From positions 2,807,501 to 2,871,500 of the forward strand of contig NZ_CP048000.1 of NCBI RefSeq assembly GCF_009931695.1: a DNA stretch of 64,000 bases. The letters run 5' to 3'. Below the pieces are notes generated by a model, which saw only the letters and a list, made by a program, of their open reading frames with translations, was not told the DNA's origin and did no database searches. Numbering within the stretch: the stretch's first letter is position 1; each line of letters opens with the position of its first letter. This DNA comes from Anaerocolumna sedimenticola. Its GTDB lineage: Bacteria; Bacillota; Clostridia; Lachnospirales; Lachnospiraceae. Both the position numbers and the translations under genes were made by a program. Positions 16,952-25,701 of this stretch are shown here, piece after piece.

Positions 16952-18346
16952 ATGAGACATGATCCATCAAACAATAACTTGCGAAATCTAATTATAGGTG
17001 CCGAGCAAAAAATTCCCTTGTCAGACGGTACAGATGTAACTGCCATCAACTTTGATAATGCTGCCACTACTCCAATATTATATTCGGTTCTTAAGGAGAT
17101 AAACCAATTTGCACCGTGGTATTCCTCCGTACACAGGGGAGCAGGTTATAAATCAAAGGTATCGTCGGATATTTATGAACAATCAAGAGATGTCGTCCAA
17201 AGCTTTGTTAATTCCGATAAAGAAAGAGATATCGTTATATTTACAAAAAATACAACCGAATCCATTAATATGCTTTCATTCGTCTTAAGTCAGCAAAAAT
17301 CCCATCAGAAAGTGATTCTTTCGACATGTATGGAACACGCTGCCAATGATCTTCCGTGGAGAAACAAGTTCAAGGTCGATTATGTAGAAATTGACAGCTT
17401 GGGTAGATTATCCATTGAGGATTTGGAGAATAAACTTATAAGGTACCGGGGCAATGTCAAATTGGTGAGTGTTACAGGAGCTTCCAATGTAACCGGGTAT
17501 TTGAATCCAATACACAAAATAGCTGCTATTGCGCATAAATACGATGCAAAGATACTAGTGGATGGTGCTCAGATGGTACCTCATACTTCTGTTGATATGA
17601 AGGGTTTTGACACTTTAGAGCATATTGATTATCTTGCTTTTTCCTCACATAAGATGTATGCCCCATTCGGTTCCGGTGTCCTTATCGGACCCAAAAGGGA
17701 TTTTGAGGAGGGCAATCCATTTGTTCAAGGAGGAGGAGCCATAAGACTTGTGACACCAAGGCATGTCGAATGGGATGAGCCTGCGGGCAAGGACGAAGCG
17801 GGGACTCCCAATATCATGGGTGTCGTTGCTTTGACAGCGGCGATAAAAACCCTTCAGTCAGTGGGGATGGATAATATCTATAAGATTGAAAAGGCTTTAT
17901 ATGATTATGCAATAAGTCGTATGAAAAATATACCTGGTATCAAATTTTACAGTGATCCTTTCAAAGAAGATACAATAAGTGTTATTCCTTTTAATCTTGA
18001 AGGTGTGTATCATCATATATTACCTCTTATACTTTCCGGTGAAGCCGGAATCGCGGTTAGAAATGGATTTTTCTGTACACATCCATATTGTGAAAGATTG
18101 CTGGGGCTTAGTGAGGAAGATTTGAATCATTATCTTGAGGAAGATGATGATTTATTTCCCGGTATGGTAAGGGCTAGTTTTGGTTTTTATAACAACTACA
18201 AAGAAATAGACAAATTCTTAAGTATTCTACGTAAATTAGCAGAGAATAAAGAATACTACATCAACAAATACTCAAACGACCTCTCTTTGAACCAAATTAA
18301 AAATGAAGCTGGTTTGTGCACTAGTTTTTCAAACTTTGGATGCTAA
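16952..18346 (+). CDS. Class V aminotransferase (cysteine desulfurase/selenocysteine lyase-like)
   Basis: 464 residues. It has the class V signatures: NFDNAATTPI near the N-terminus, a histidine stacking site in STCMEHAAN, DGAQMVPH for the PLP aspartate, and the PLP lysine in AFSSHKMYAPFGSG (Lys234). A C-terminal RNGFFCTHPYCERL carries the cysteine loop expected of a desulfurase. Cysteine desulfurases pass sulfur to Fe-S or thio-cofactor assembly, but no scaffold gene (iscU/nifU) is adjacent, so its role is unsettled. An extra tail of about 40 residues rich in K, E, Y and N follows the fold. Monocistronic, with GGGAGC before the ATG. Confidence 0.85.
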   Translation: MRHDPSNNNLRNLIIGAEQKIPLSDGTDVTAINFDNAATTPILYSVLKEINQFAPWYSSVHRGAGYKSKVSSDIYEQSRDVVQSFVNSDKERDIVIFTKNTTESINMLSFVLSQQKSHQKVILSTCMEHAANDLPWRNKFKVDYVEIDSLGRLSIEDLENKLIRYRGNVKLVSVTGASNVTGYLNPIHKIAAIAHKYDAKILVDGAQMVPHTSVDMKGFDTLEHIDYLAFSSHKMYAPFGSGVLIGPKRDFEEGNPFVQGGGAIRLVTPRHVEWDEPAGKDEAGTPNIMGVVALTAAIKTLQSVGMDNIYKIEKALYDYAISRMKNIPGIKFYSDPFKEDTISVIPFNLEGVYHHILPLILSGEAGIAVRNGFFCTHPYCERLLGLSEEDLNHYLEEDDDLFPGMVRASFGFYNNYKEIDKFLSILRKLAENKEYYINKYSNDLSLNQIKNEAGLCTSFSNFGC

Positions 18347-18618
18347 GAATTGCTAATGCAGATTGTATGTGGGATAAAATAGGTTTGTATTCTACAAATC
18401 TATAGCTATAAAAAGGCTAAAATATTTGGGTTTTGGCTTAACATTAGCCGTTTTAAAGAATAAATTATAAGGTTAAACGTTGTCTGTCCAATCACCGTCA
18501 CGCGGCGGATACCAGCAGGCACATGTGGAATTAAACCTTCCTTGGTAGTCGAAAATCTATTCCAACCACGTTAACGGCTCCGCTTTATATCTGGATTATT
18601 TTGGGTATATAAAAGAAT

Positions 18619-18655
18619 AAGAGCCGTTGCATCAGGTTAAGATGCAGCGGCTCTT
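18619..18655. terminator. Long hairpin terminator
   Basis: AAGAGCCGTTGCATC, loop AGGTTAA, GATGCAGCGGCTCTT: 15 paired bases with one G-T. A weak T-rich tail (GAAATTTT) follows on the plus strand. It may also serve the minus-strand remnant next to it. Confidence 0.65.
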
Positions 18656-18717
18656 GAAATTTTCGAGACCGGGTAGATTTCGTTTAAGGATAAGCATTTG
18701 CATGGTAGATGCTTGTT

Positions 18718-18843
18718 CATAACACATAGTAACCGGCAATTCCAATCAGCAGTCCTAATACTGCCGGCATGATAACCATAGGAGGAACTGACTTTTTTTC
18801 ATTCTTAGCCACAAGAATGATAACAGGCTTAAATATATTTTGA
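18718..18843 (-). pseudogene. C-terminal tail of a membrane protein
   Basis: Minus-strand frame reads IFKPVIILVAKNEKKSVPP followed by the hydrophobic MVIMPAVLGLLIGIAGYYVL and a stop. It is a convincing single membrane helix with a basic lead-in, but no start codon or ribosome site exists upstream. It is probably the last helix of a lost permease. Family not identified. Confidence 0.4.
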
Positions 18844-18866
18844 CCTTACTTCTGAGAAAAATATAG

Positions 18867-18922
18867 TTGACAATTAGTCTAATTAGACTATAATATTTTA
18901 AATGATGTTGGTCTAATTAGAC
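18867..18922 (+). promoter_or_regulatory. Promoter with two identical palindromic operators
   Basis: TTGACA (18867-18872) and TATAAT (18889-18894), 16 bases apart. The spacer is filled by the perfect palindrome TAGTCTAATTAGACTA (18875-18890). A second copy of its 12-base core, GTCTAATTAGAC, is at 18911-18922, just after the expected start of transcription and 34 bases from the first. A repressor bound at both would block this promoter completely. The PadR-like regulator encoded two genes downstream (19,926) is the natural candidate. Confidence 0.8.
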
Positions 18923-19013
18923 TAATTATGAATTAAATAAGTAACTACTTAACATCTATTAGGAAATGGAAGTATTTCTTCATAAAGATGAAACAAAAGA
19001 AAGGATGAAAAAA

Positions 19014-19862
19014 ATGATTAAATCGTTTTTAATGTTAGGGCAATCAAATATGGCTGGACGAGGGTTTATTCATGAGGTGCCCCCGATATATAATGAAAGA
19101 ATACAAATGTTACGTAATGGTAGATGGCAGATGATGACTGAGCCCATCAATTACGATCGTCCTGTTTCAGGAATAAGTCTCTCCGGTTCATTTGCAGATG
19201 CATGGTGTCGTCAAAACCAAGAAGATACTATTGGTCTAATTCCTTGTGCTGAAGGTGGAAGCACACTGGATGAGTGGGTGGTAGACGGAGTGCTTTTTAG
19301 ACATGCTGTAACGGAAGCTAAATTTGCTATGCAAAGTAGTGATTTAACAGGAATTCTATGGCATCAAGGAGAAAGTGATAGTGTTAATGGTAACTACAAA
19401 GTATATTATAAAAAGTTACTTTTAATTATTGAGGCTCTTAGAAAGGAGTTGAAGGCTCCAGATATTCCAATTATTATTGGTGGTTTAGGGGATTTTTTAG
19501 GCAAAGAAGGATTTGGAAAAAGTTGTACTGAATATAATTTCATTAATCAAGAGTTACAAAAATTTGCTTTTGAACAAGATAATTGTTACTTTGTCATAGC
19601 ATCAGGTTTAACTTCTAATCCTGATGGTATTCATATTGATGCAATTTCTCAAAGAAAATTTGGTTTACGATATTTTGAAGCCTTTTCTAATAAGCAACAT
19701 GTATTGAAGCCATTAATTAATGAAAATGAGTTGATAAATCTTAGTTATGCTAGAACACATACCAAAACAGAAAAGATATATATAAAAAGTATGGAGTTTG
19801 CATTAGAAAAAATATCATATGAGGAATTTGTATCTCAAGTCATGCAAATCAACAATGATTAA
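19014..19862 (+). CDS. SASA-domain carbohydrate esterase (sialate O-acetylesterase-like)
   Basis: 282 residues from ATG 19014 (MIKSFLMLGQSNMAGRG), the best start because AAAGG lies nine bases before it. The GQSNMAGRG block carries the nucleophile serine of the SASA/CE6 family, LWHQGESDS is the second conserved block, and NPDGIHIDAISQRKFG supplies the catalytic Asp-His pair. These enzymes remove O-acetyl groups from sialic acid or xylan. There is no signal peptide, so it would act in the cytoplasm on imported sugar. It sits directly under the twin-operator promoter and 63 bases before a PadR-like gene. Confidence 0.85.
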   Translation: MIKSFLMLGQSNMAGRGFIHEVPPIYNERIQMLRNGRWQMMTEPINYDRPVSGISLSGSFADAWCRQNQEDTIGLIPCAEGGSTLDEWVVDGVLFRHAVTEAKFAMQSSDLTGILWHQGESDSVNGNYKVYYKKLLLIIEALRKELKAPDIPIIIGGLGDFLGKEGFGKSCTEYNFINQELQKFAFEQDNCYFVIASGLTSNPDGIHIDAISQRKFGLRYFEAFSNKQHVLKPLINENELINLSYARTHTKTEKIYIKSMEFALEKISYEEFVSQVMQINND

Positions 19863-19925
19863 ATCTTATATTTATGAAATAACGATTAATATAAATTTCA
19901 TGAAGAACATAAAGGAGGTGTTTTT

Positions 19926-20480
19926 TTGATACCATTATTAATTTTAGGTTTATTAAAACAAAATCCAGGTTCTTACGGATACGAATTATTAGCCTTAATG
20001 GAAGAGAGACACTATAAATATATAGTCAATTTCACGAAAGGGTCGTTCTACTACAATCTTCAACAATTAGAAGAAAAACAATATATTAAAAAAGTTAACC
20101 GATCAGACAATACTAGAGAGACGAATAATTACATCATCACTGAACTAGGAGATAGGGAATTTGAAGAATTGATGTATAAGTATGGTTCTAAGACAGAGTA
20201 TATCAATTTATCTTTTTATGCTGCAATGCTATTTGCTAATGAGTATAAAAGGGAGGAGCTAACAAAACTATTAGAGGTACAAATCGAACAAACGAAAAAG
20301 AAAATTTCTTTATTAGAACAATCTATTCAGCATAATGAAACTATTCCTGCTTATTTTAGAAAAATGTTGGAAAATTCACGATCTCATCATTTAGTAAATG
20401 TTCAATGGTTTGAAGGACTGTTAAAAGATATAAGGAATGAAAGTGAAGCAACAAAACCTAGTAACAGGATTTTGAAGTGA
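19926..20480 (+). CDS. PadR-family transcriptional regulator
   Basis: 184 residues starting at TTG with AAAGGAGG seven bases upstream. N-terminal winged helix typical of PadR: LLILGLLKQNPGSYGYELLALM, then GSFYYNLQQLEEKQYIKKVN and the wing. The C-terminal half is the long-helix dimerisation domain of the PadR/Vir group (KLLEVQIEQTKKKISLLEQSIQ). It is cotranscribed with the SASA esterase and is the likely ligand of the two GTCTAATTAGAC operators upstream, giving autorepression. The inducer is unknown. Confidence 0.9.
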   Translation: MIPLLILGLLKQNPGSYGYELLALMEERHYKYIVNFTKGSFYYNLQQLEEKQYIKKVNRSDNTRETNNYIITELGDREFEELMYKYGSKTEYINLSFYAAMLFANEYKREELTKLLEVQIEQTKKKISLLEQSIQHNETIPAYFRKMLENSRSHHLVNVQWFEGLLKDIRNESEATKPSNRILK

Positions 20481-20634
20481 AGAAGCAGGTGTGTTTATAA
20501 AAATAACAAGGTTGAATTCTTACTTTTCTGGTAAGGGTAAGGAATTTTGTAATTAATGATCAATAAAAAGGGCAGATACGGTCAAGTGGAATTTAATAAT
20601 TTATATTATCCTATCCATAAAGGAGGTGCATATT

Positions 20635-21543
20635 ATGCATGCATGGGAAGCAATCCAGAAAACTCTGGATTATATTGAGGAGCATATAGGAGAGGATATA
20701 AAAATTGAGGTATTGGCAGATACTGCTTCTCTGTCACTATTCTATTATCAGCGGTTGTTCAGCCGTCTGGTTAAAAGGCCGGTACGGGAATATATTAAAC
20801 TGCGGCGTTTGGCTAGAGCCTCAGAGGTGCTGGAAAACAAAAATAACCGCATTCTTGATATTGCGTTAGATTACGGCTTTGGCAGCCATGAAACTTTTAC
20901 GAGAGCATTCAAAGAGGCATATGGCATGACACCTGAGCAATACCGAGATAATCCAGTCTCTCTCAACCAGTTTGACAAGCCTGATCTATTACTTGGCTAT
21001 ACCTTAATTGACGAGGGAGTACCGCTGATTAGCGATGGGCTTGTTCTGGAAATGAACCGCAAAATTCTAAAGGAACCGGTTGATTTTATGGGGGTGTTTG
21101 GTTATGTTCCTATTGCGGGGCAGTTACCCGTTGGGGAATCGACCGGTGTTGATATGCCCGGTGAAATATGGAGGCGTTTCCATCAGGAGAAAGGCCAGAT
21201 TCGTCGCATACCCAATGGGCGTGAGATAGGTGTTGCTTATCTGGGTGACGCACCGGAGGGATGTTTTACCTATTTCGTCGGAGCAGAGGTAGAGTATGGA
21301 GCGACGAATGAGCATTTTCAAACCTGGAGGCTTCCTGCGCGGGAATATGTCGTCTGCGGATTTGAGGCGGAGAATTTCCTGGAACTTGTTACAGTGGCAC
21401 TCAACAAAGCAATAAAATACAGCGGTTTATGGCTCGAGAAGCACGGCCTAATGAGTGACGTGTTTGCTCCAGAGATATATTATGGAAATACACCGGAAAC
21501 AACCTATATGGAATTACTGTTACCATTCAATAAAAAACAGTGA
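20635..21543 (+). CDS. AraC-family regulator with GyrI-like effector domain
   Basis: 302 residues from ATG 20635, behind AGGAGG (eight bases). Residues 1-105 hold the two AraC helix-turn-helices (VLADTASLSLFYYQRLFSR; ILDIALDYGFGSHETFTRAFKEAYGMTPEQYR). The rest is a GyrI/SOUL-type effector-binding domain, including EGCFTYFVGAEV, WRLPAREYVVCGFE and a C-terminal PEIYYG strand. This Rob-like layout binds hydrophobic drugs or metabolites. It is monocistronic with no obvious target gene beside it. Confidence 0.9.
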   Translation: MHAWEAIQKTLDYIEEHIGEDIKIEVLADTASLSLFYYQRLFSRLVKRPVREYIKLRRLARASEVLENKNNRILDIALDYGFGSHETFTRAFKEAYGMTPEQYRDNPVSLNQFDKPDLLLGYTLIDEGVPLISDGLVLEMNRKILKEPVDFMGVFGYVPIAGQLPVGESTGVDMPGEIWRRFHQEKGQIRRIPNGREIGVAYLGDAPEGCFTYFVGAEVEYGATNEHFQTWRLPAREYVVCGFEAENFLELVTVALNKAIKYSGLWLEKHGLMSDVFAPEIYYGNTPETTYMELLLPFNKKQ

Positions 21544-21764
21544 TAGGAAAGGAATTGAGTTGAATATTAGAATCAAAAAAATCGTCTAATCTTCCGCTAA
21601 GAAAGTTTATAGGGCTAATTATATTTAGTTTAAGTTATTATTAGTATAGGAAATTGGATAGAATTAACTTATGAGGTTACATGATTTATAATAGGTAATA
21701 CTGAACTATGGCAACCCGCGATATCATAACGATAAATGTTATAAAAATATAATGGAAGTGAAAT

Positions 21765-22343
21765 ATGATGAAATTCGAAAAAATCAAACAAGAAATTATG
21801 GCTGACCCAATGAATGAATCCTATACAAAAATGGGAATTCCACCATTATTTAAAGCTTCTGTAGATGCTCGCATTGCCATAGTCGGGCAAGCACCGGGAC
21901 GTAAAGCAGAAGCAACTCAATTGTTTTGGAATGATTTAAGTGGTGACCGTTTAAGAGATTGGATGGGAGTATCTCGCGAAGTATTCTATAATACGAATCG
22001 CATCGTTCATTTGCCTATGGATTTCTATTATCCAGGAAAAGCGAAAACCGGTGATGCCCCACCTAGGAAAGGCTTTGCAGAAAAATGGCATCCACGTTTA
22101 CTAGATGAGATGCCAAATATTGAAATCATGATTCTAATCGGTAGCTATGCACAGAAATATTATTTAAATAAAAGACGTGAGAAAAGTTTAACTGAAACAG
22201 TGAGAAATTTTCAAAAATATTTACCGGAATATTTTCCACTGGTTCATCCTTCTCCTTTAAATCATGGCTGGTTGAAACAAAATCCATGGTTTGAAAATGA
22301 TGTTTTACCTGTTCTAAAAGAAATTGTGGATAAGAACTTATAA
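21765..22343 (+). CDS. Uracil-DNA glycosylase superfamily protein
   Basis: 192 residues. RIAIVGQAPGRKAEATQLFWND matches motif A of the UDG superfamily (GQxPG), LIGSYAQKYYL is the central strand, and LVHPSPLNHGW corresponds to motif B (HPSP). The long family variant with PRKGFAEKWHPRLLDEMP is common in Firmicutes and annotated as uracil-DNA glycosylase family. The usual catalytic aspartate of family 1 (GQDPYH) is replaced by alanine (GQAPG), as in families 4 and 5, though no Fe-S cysteines are seen. ATG 21765 has GGAAG before it. Probably DNA repair. Confidence 0.8.
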   Translation: MMKFEKIKQEIMADPMNESYTKMGIPPLFKASVDARIAIVGQAPGRKAEATQLFWNDLSGDRLRDWMGVSREVFYNTNRIVHLPMDFYYPGKAKTGDAPPRKGFAEKWHPRLLDEMPNIEIMILIGSYAQKYYLNKRREKSLTETVRNFQKYLPEYFPLVHPSPLNHGWLKQNPWFENDVLPVLKEIVDKNL

Positions 22344-22703
22344 GGAATCATTAAAACTACAATGGGAAAAGACATTTGGGACACAAAAACAATTCAGAAG
22401 ATAGGTTTTACAAATGATTCCCAAGTTTAAAGGATGTTTCAGAATCGCTGAAGCGTGGTATGATAGTTGTCAAAAAAAATGTAGATAAATGGATAAATGC
22501 TTTGAAACTTCTAGATTATTGGTGTATAATGGAATTGGCAAGAAAAGTCAATGGAGCAGCTTAACCACGCAAGCGAGAAGCATAGTAAACTTGAGGATAA
22601 AGATGTACGGATTGTTTACCATCCGCCCATGACCTGCGGCTTCGGTCAAATAGTGTGACTATAGTTACAGCATAAATTCAATATTCTTTAAAGGAGAATT
22701 AAA
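22344..22703. other. Gap with short unassigned frames
   Basis: No intact gene. Around 22,425-22,564 a frame reads VSESLKRGMIVVKKNVDKW and on to LARKVNGAA. Around 22,550-22,657 another reads EDKDVRIVYHPPMTCGFGQ, resembling the start of a GyrI-like effector domain. Neither has a ribosome site. The region ends with AAAGGAG for the next gene. Confidence 0.4.
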
Positions 22704-23180
22704 ATGAGCAAATACGAAAACGCGATGAAACTTATGGAGGAACGTTGCGGAAATGGTAAAGAAGAAGTTATTGCCCTTGGGACAATATCACTATCTCCGA
22801 ACGCTTCCGGTAATCCCCGCCCTGCTGTCCGTATGGTTTGCGCTTATTATGAAGACGGCGTATTTTATGTTTCTACCGACGCAAAAAAAAATAAAACACT
22901 GCAAATTGAGAAGAACAACGAGGTTTCCGTCGCTGGGTTAGATTGGTACACTTTCCAGGGCACAGCTGAAAATCTCGGTTGGGTCAAGGACGAGAAGAAT
23001 GCGGAAATCAGAGCGAAATTTAAAAGAATCTTTGACTGGTTCGATGAAGTTGGCGACGAAGACAATCCGAACTCAATCGTTCTGCGTATCACTCTCACAG
23101 AGGGTACTATTATTGATAATGAAAAAAAATATGGTGAACGGCAGTATGAAGTTGATTTTATCAATAAAATGGTGAAGTAA
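22704..23180 (+). CDS. Pyridoxamine 5'-phosphate oxidase-like FMN-binding protein
   Basis: 158 residues in the split-barrel flavin-binding fold: VIALGTISLSPNASGNPRPAVRMVCAYYEDGVFYVST, then KNKTLQIEKNNEVSVAG and FQGTAENLG. The order of strands and the RPAVRM segment match the PNPOx-like flavin family common in Clostridia. The true PNP oxidase substrate-binding C-terminus is missing, so it is more likely a flavin reductase or F420/FMN-dependent small oxidoreductase. AAAGGAG before the ATG. Monocistronic, and distinct from the two shorter paralogues at 26,377 and 27,030. Confidence 0.8.
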   Translation: MSKYENAMKLMEERCGNGKEEVIALGTISLSPNASGNPRPAVRMVCAYYEDGVFYVSTDAKKNKTLQIEKNNEVSVAGLDWYTFQGTAENLGWVKDEKNAEIRAKFKRIFDWFDEVGDEDNPNSIVLRITLTEGTIIDNEKKYGERQYEVDFINKMVK

Positions 23181-23340
23181 ATAAATTCATATATGATAAG
23201 CATAATGTGCACAAGTAAATAATAACCTTACGAGTTTGTTGCATTATGTGTTTAAAATAAGTATGACGTGTAATAGCAGGCTTTAACGTTATCGTAAGAA
23301 AGCATGTTTTTTTATGTCCACTATCAGAATATAGCAACGA

Positions 23341-23392
23341 ATAAGTAAGGCATCCTACGCCCAAGTTTTATAGTATGCCTTGCTTATTTTTA
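23341..23392 (+). terminator. Rho-independent terminator
   Basis: ATAAGTAAGGCAT pairs with ATGCCTTGCTTAT (one G-T) across a 21-base loop, followed by TTTTATTAATTTT. Confidence 0.65.
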
Positions 23393-23481
23393 TTAATTTT
23401 AGTTCGGACAAATTTGTGCACAGTTTATCAAGAGAATGTCAAAGAAATAATATATTATTTAACTTGTGAGGAGGTGAGAAT

Positions 23482-24270
23482 GTGGATTGGATGACTAGTA
23501 TTCAACAAACAGTAGATTATATCGAAGATAATATTGGAAATGATTTTGATATTGATATGTTGGCAAATAAAATCTTTACTTCCCAATTTTATTTTCAAAA
23601 AATATTTACTATTTTATGTGATTGTACTGTAAGTGAATACATACGAAATAGACGAATGACTTTAGCTGGTTATGAGATTATAGATTCGGATATTTCTATT
23701 TTAGACATAGCATTAAAATATGGTTATGAATCCCATGAAAGTTTTACAAGAGCGTTTACAAGATTTCATGGAATTACACCTTCCGATGCTAGAAAAAATC
23801 ATTCAAATTTAAAAGTATTCTCATGTATCTCCGTAAAATCTAATATATCAGGAGGTAGAACACTTATGAGTGATATTTCGGAAAGAGGTTATGTTGTTAA
23901 AGAAACTGGAGCAGTATACTACACACTAGATATGGATAATACTCTAAAATGGTTTAAAGAAGTATTAGGGTGGTATGGTCAAATTGAAGAAAGAGATGAA
24001 AATAACATAGGATTATATGGTTGTGTAAATAATATCCCTATTGAGTTTGAGGCTCTTCATATTGCACCTTTTACTGGTATTCATATGTTTAAGGGTGAGC
24101 CATTAAAAATGATGGCAGGTTTTATGTTGGTTCAAGGCGTTGAGCAATTATATCGGTTTGTAAAAAAGAATGGTTGGAATCAGATTACAGAAGTTAAGGA
24201 GCAACCATGGGGTGGTAAAACTTGCTCTATAACAACAATCGATGGGAGCATTTTGACTTTTTTTGAATAA
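23482..24270 (+). CDS. AraC-type regulator fused to a VOC/glyoxalase-like domain
   Basis: 262 residues from GTG 23482, with GAGGAGG seven bases before it. Residues 1-105 form two AraC helix-turn-helices (MLANKIFTSQFYFQKIFT; ILDIALKYGYESHESFTRAFTRFHGITPSDARK). About 130-262 looks like one vicinal-oxygen-chelate (glyoxalase) module: AVYYTLDMDNTLKWFKEVLGW, IPIEFEAL, GFMLVQGVEQLYRFVKKNGW and a last strand TIDGSILTFFE. Such a module commonly acts as a drug-binding domain. Regulatory target unknown; the following gene is a small membrane protein beyond a terminator. Confidence 0.85.
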   Translation: MDWMTSIQQTVDYIEDNIGNDFDIDMLANKIFTSQFYFQKIFTILCDCTVSEYIRNRRMTLAGYEIIDSDISILDIALKYGYESHESFTRAFTRFHGITPSDARKNHSNLKVFSCISVKSNISGGRTLMSDISERGYVVKETGAVYYTLDMDNTLKWFKEVLGWYGQIEERDENNIGLYGCVNNIPIEFEALHIAPFTGIHMFKGEPLKMMAGFMLVQGVEQLYRFVKKNGWNQITEVKEQPWGGKTCSITTIDGSILTFFE

Positions 24271-24281
24271 TGCGTTTTAAT

Positions 24282-24316
24282 AAAAGGGCACGGCCAGTTT
24301 CTGGGCGTGCTTTATT
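24282..24316 (+). terminator. Rho-independent terminator
   Basis: GCACGGCCAG, loop TTT, CTGGGCGTGC (one mismatch), then TTTATTATT. Ends the AraC-VOC gene. Confidence 0.75.
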
Positions 24317-24386
24317 ATTAGTGTTATGGAACCTATCAGTTATTTCATTCGTCTAATCATAAACGAATAAAGAAAGGGGAATTTTT

Positions 24387-24674
24387 ATGAATTTTGGTTT
24401 TATATTGATTATAATATCCTTAGCAGTGATTATAATAACTTTCATATTAAATCTATTGTTTAAGAATAAAAGATATGTGAAATATATACCGGCAGTTGTA
24501 TTGTTTCCTTTTATGATATACAATTTTATTACCATGTATAGTGTAACAAGCGAGAACTTTGAGTCATTAGGCAGATTTGTAATGGGGATTTTATTGCTAG
24601 CTGCATGCGCAAGTTCTCTTATTGCTTCGATCACTTTCGATATTACTCATAGGATTATGGGTCGAAGGAAATAA
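24387..24674 (+). CDS. Small three-helix membrane protein
   Basis: 95 residues with three hydrophobic helices: FILIIISLAVIIITFILNLLF at residues 5-25, KYIPAVVLFPFMIYNFITMY at 32-52 and MGILLLAACASSLIASITF at 66-85. It ends in a basic RIMGRRK, so the C-terminus is probably cytoplasmic. GAAAGGGG before ATG. No family recognised. It lies 66 bases ahead of the SagB-like oxidoreductase and may share its transcript. Confidence 0.6.
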   Translation: MNFGFILIIISLAVIIITFILNLLFKNKRYVKYIPAVVLFPFMIYNFITMYSVTSENFESLGRFVMGILLLAACASSLIASITFDITHRIMGRRK

Positions 24675-24740
24675 AGTTATACATTTCCTCCGACTATTAA
24701 TATGAGGGTTTTACTTATTTTAAAAAAGGAGCAAATGGAA

Positions 24741-25499
24741 ATGGGAAAATATGAAGCAGAGAGAAACTTTTTAAAATCTAATTTTTATAAATTGAAGAGT
24801 ATTAAGACTGATAAAATGAAGGGATTGCCGCAGCCAGAAGGAATAAAGCGGTATGATCCTGATTCAAAAATAATCAACCTACCTGCCGTCAGTGCTGATA
24901 TTATAAAAAAACAGGACATTTTCCAATGTATCAAAGATAGGAGAAGTATTCGGCATTATAGTGAGGAAGCCATAAGTCTTGCAGAGTTATCATATCTTTT
25001 ATGGGCAACACAGGGTATAACCGGAACAAATAAAGCAGGTTTTACTTTTAGGACAGTTCCCTGCAGCGGAGCAACACATACTTTTGAAACCTATCTATTC
25101 ATCATGAATGTGGTTGGCTTAGAGAAAGGGATTTATAGATATTTACCAATAGAACATGCGTTAATGTTCCTGTTTCCATCAGAAGATGTAGATAAGAAAC
25201 TAGACGAAATTTCATTGGACCAGCCTTTTGTTCCTCATTTTACAAAAAAATCTGCATTAACCTTTGCATGGAGTACGACACCTTATAGATCGGAATGGAA
25301 ATTTGATGTGTCAGCGCATAAGAAAATATTAATCGACGTTGGACATATTTGCCAGAACCTTTATTTGGCCGGTGAATCTCTGGATTTGGGCGTTTGTTCT
25401 ATTGGCATATATAATCAGGAGGCGGTTGATAAACTCTTGCAATTAGATGGGGATGAAGAATTTATCATATACTTAGCAGCCGTTGGTAAAAAGAAATGA
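24741..25499 (+). CDS. SagB/ThcOx-type nitroreductase-family dehydrogenase
   Basis: 252 residues from ATG 24741 (MGKYEAERNFLKSN), nine bases after AAAAGGAG; an ATG at 24735 is possible. FMN-binding blocks: DRRSIRHYSEEAISLAELSYLLWATQG, FRTVPCSGATHTFETY, DVGHICQNLYLAGESLDLGVCSIGIY and a final YLAAVGKKK. Relatives oxidise thiazoline or oxazoline rings in peptide natural products (SagB, ThcOx) or act as stand-alone reductases. No cyclodehydratase (YcaO) or precursor peptide is visible nearby, so a stand-alone redox role is more likely. A terminator follows at 25,561. Confidence 0.85.
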   Translation: MGKYEAERNFLKSNFYKLKSIKTDKMKGLPQPEGIKRYDPDSKIINLPAVSADIIKKQDIFQCIKDRRSIRHYSEEAISLAELSYLLWATQGITGTNKAGFTFRTVPCSGATHTFETYLFIMNVVGLEKGIYRYLPIEHALMFLFPSEDVDKKLDEISLDQPFVPHFTKKSALTFAWSTTPYRSEWKFDVSAHKKILIDVGHICQNLYLAGESLDLGVCSIGIYNQEAVDKLLQLDGDEEFIIYLAAVGKKK

Positions 25500-25560
25500 T
25501 GTTGTGGCAGATGACATTCGTTATTTTTGAAGATAACACCCTAAATTTAATTGTACAGAT

Positions 25561-25608
25561 GAAAAGCAAAGGCATCAGGATGATAAAGTCCTGGAGCCTT
25601 TGCTTTCA
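25561..25608. terminator. Bidirectional hairpin terminator
   Basis: GAAAAGCAAAGGC pairs with GCCTTTGCTTTC, and an inner CAGGA pairs with TCCTG. It lies between converging genes (SagB-like and Rrf2) and is likely to serve both. Confidence 0.75.
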
Positions 25609-25701
25609 TAGGCGTCAGGCTAAATGGAACAATAATACCGATTTTCTTTAATGTTGTGCAAAATGAACAGTCTTATAGAATTATCAATGTATTCTAAAAT
25701 C

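Larger units (their letters stand above)
18347..18866. other. Long gap with terminator and gene scars
   Basis: About 520 bases without an intact gene. A hairpin GGCTAA...TTAGCC (near 18,416-18,450) may end the desulfurase transcript. About 18,480-18,590 contains a minus-strand stretch with coding character (FDYQGRFNSTCACWYPPRDG) that I cannot assign. A strong terminator and the tail of a membrane protein follow and are listed separately. Confidence 0.45.

Noticed and set aside
24741..25499. SagB-like dehydrogenase as part of an azole-peptide biosynthesis cluster
   Set aside because: No YcaO cyclodehydratase, precursor peptide or exporter lies next to it; the neighbours are an unknown membrane protein and a terminator.
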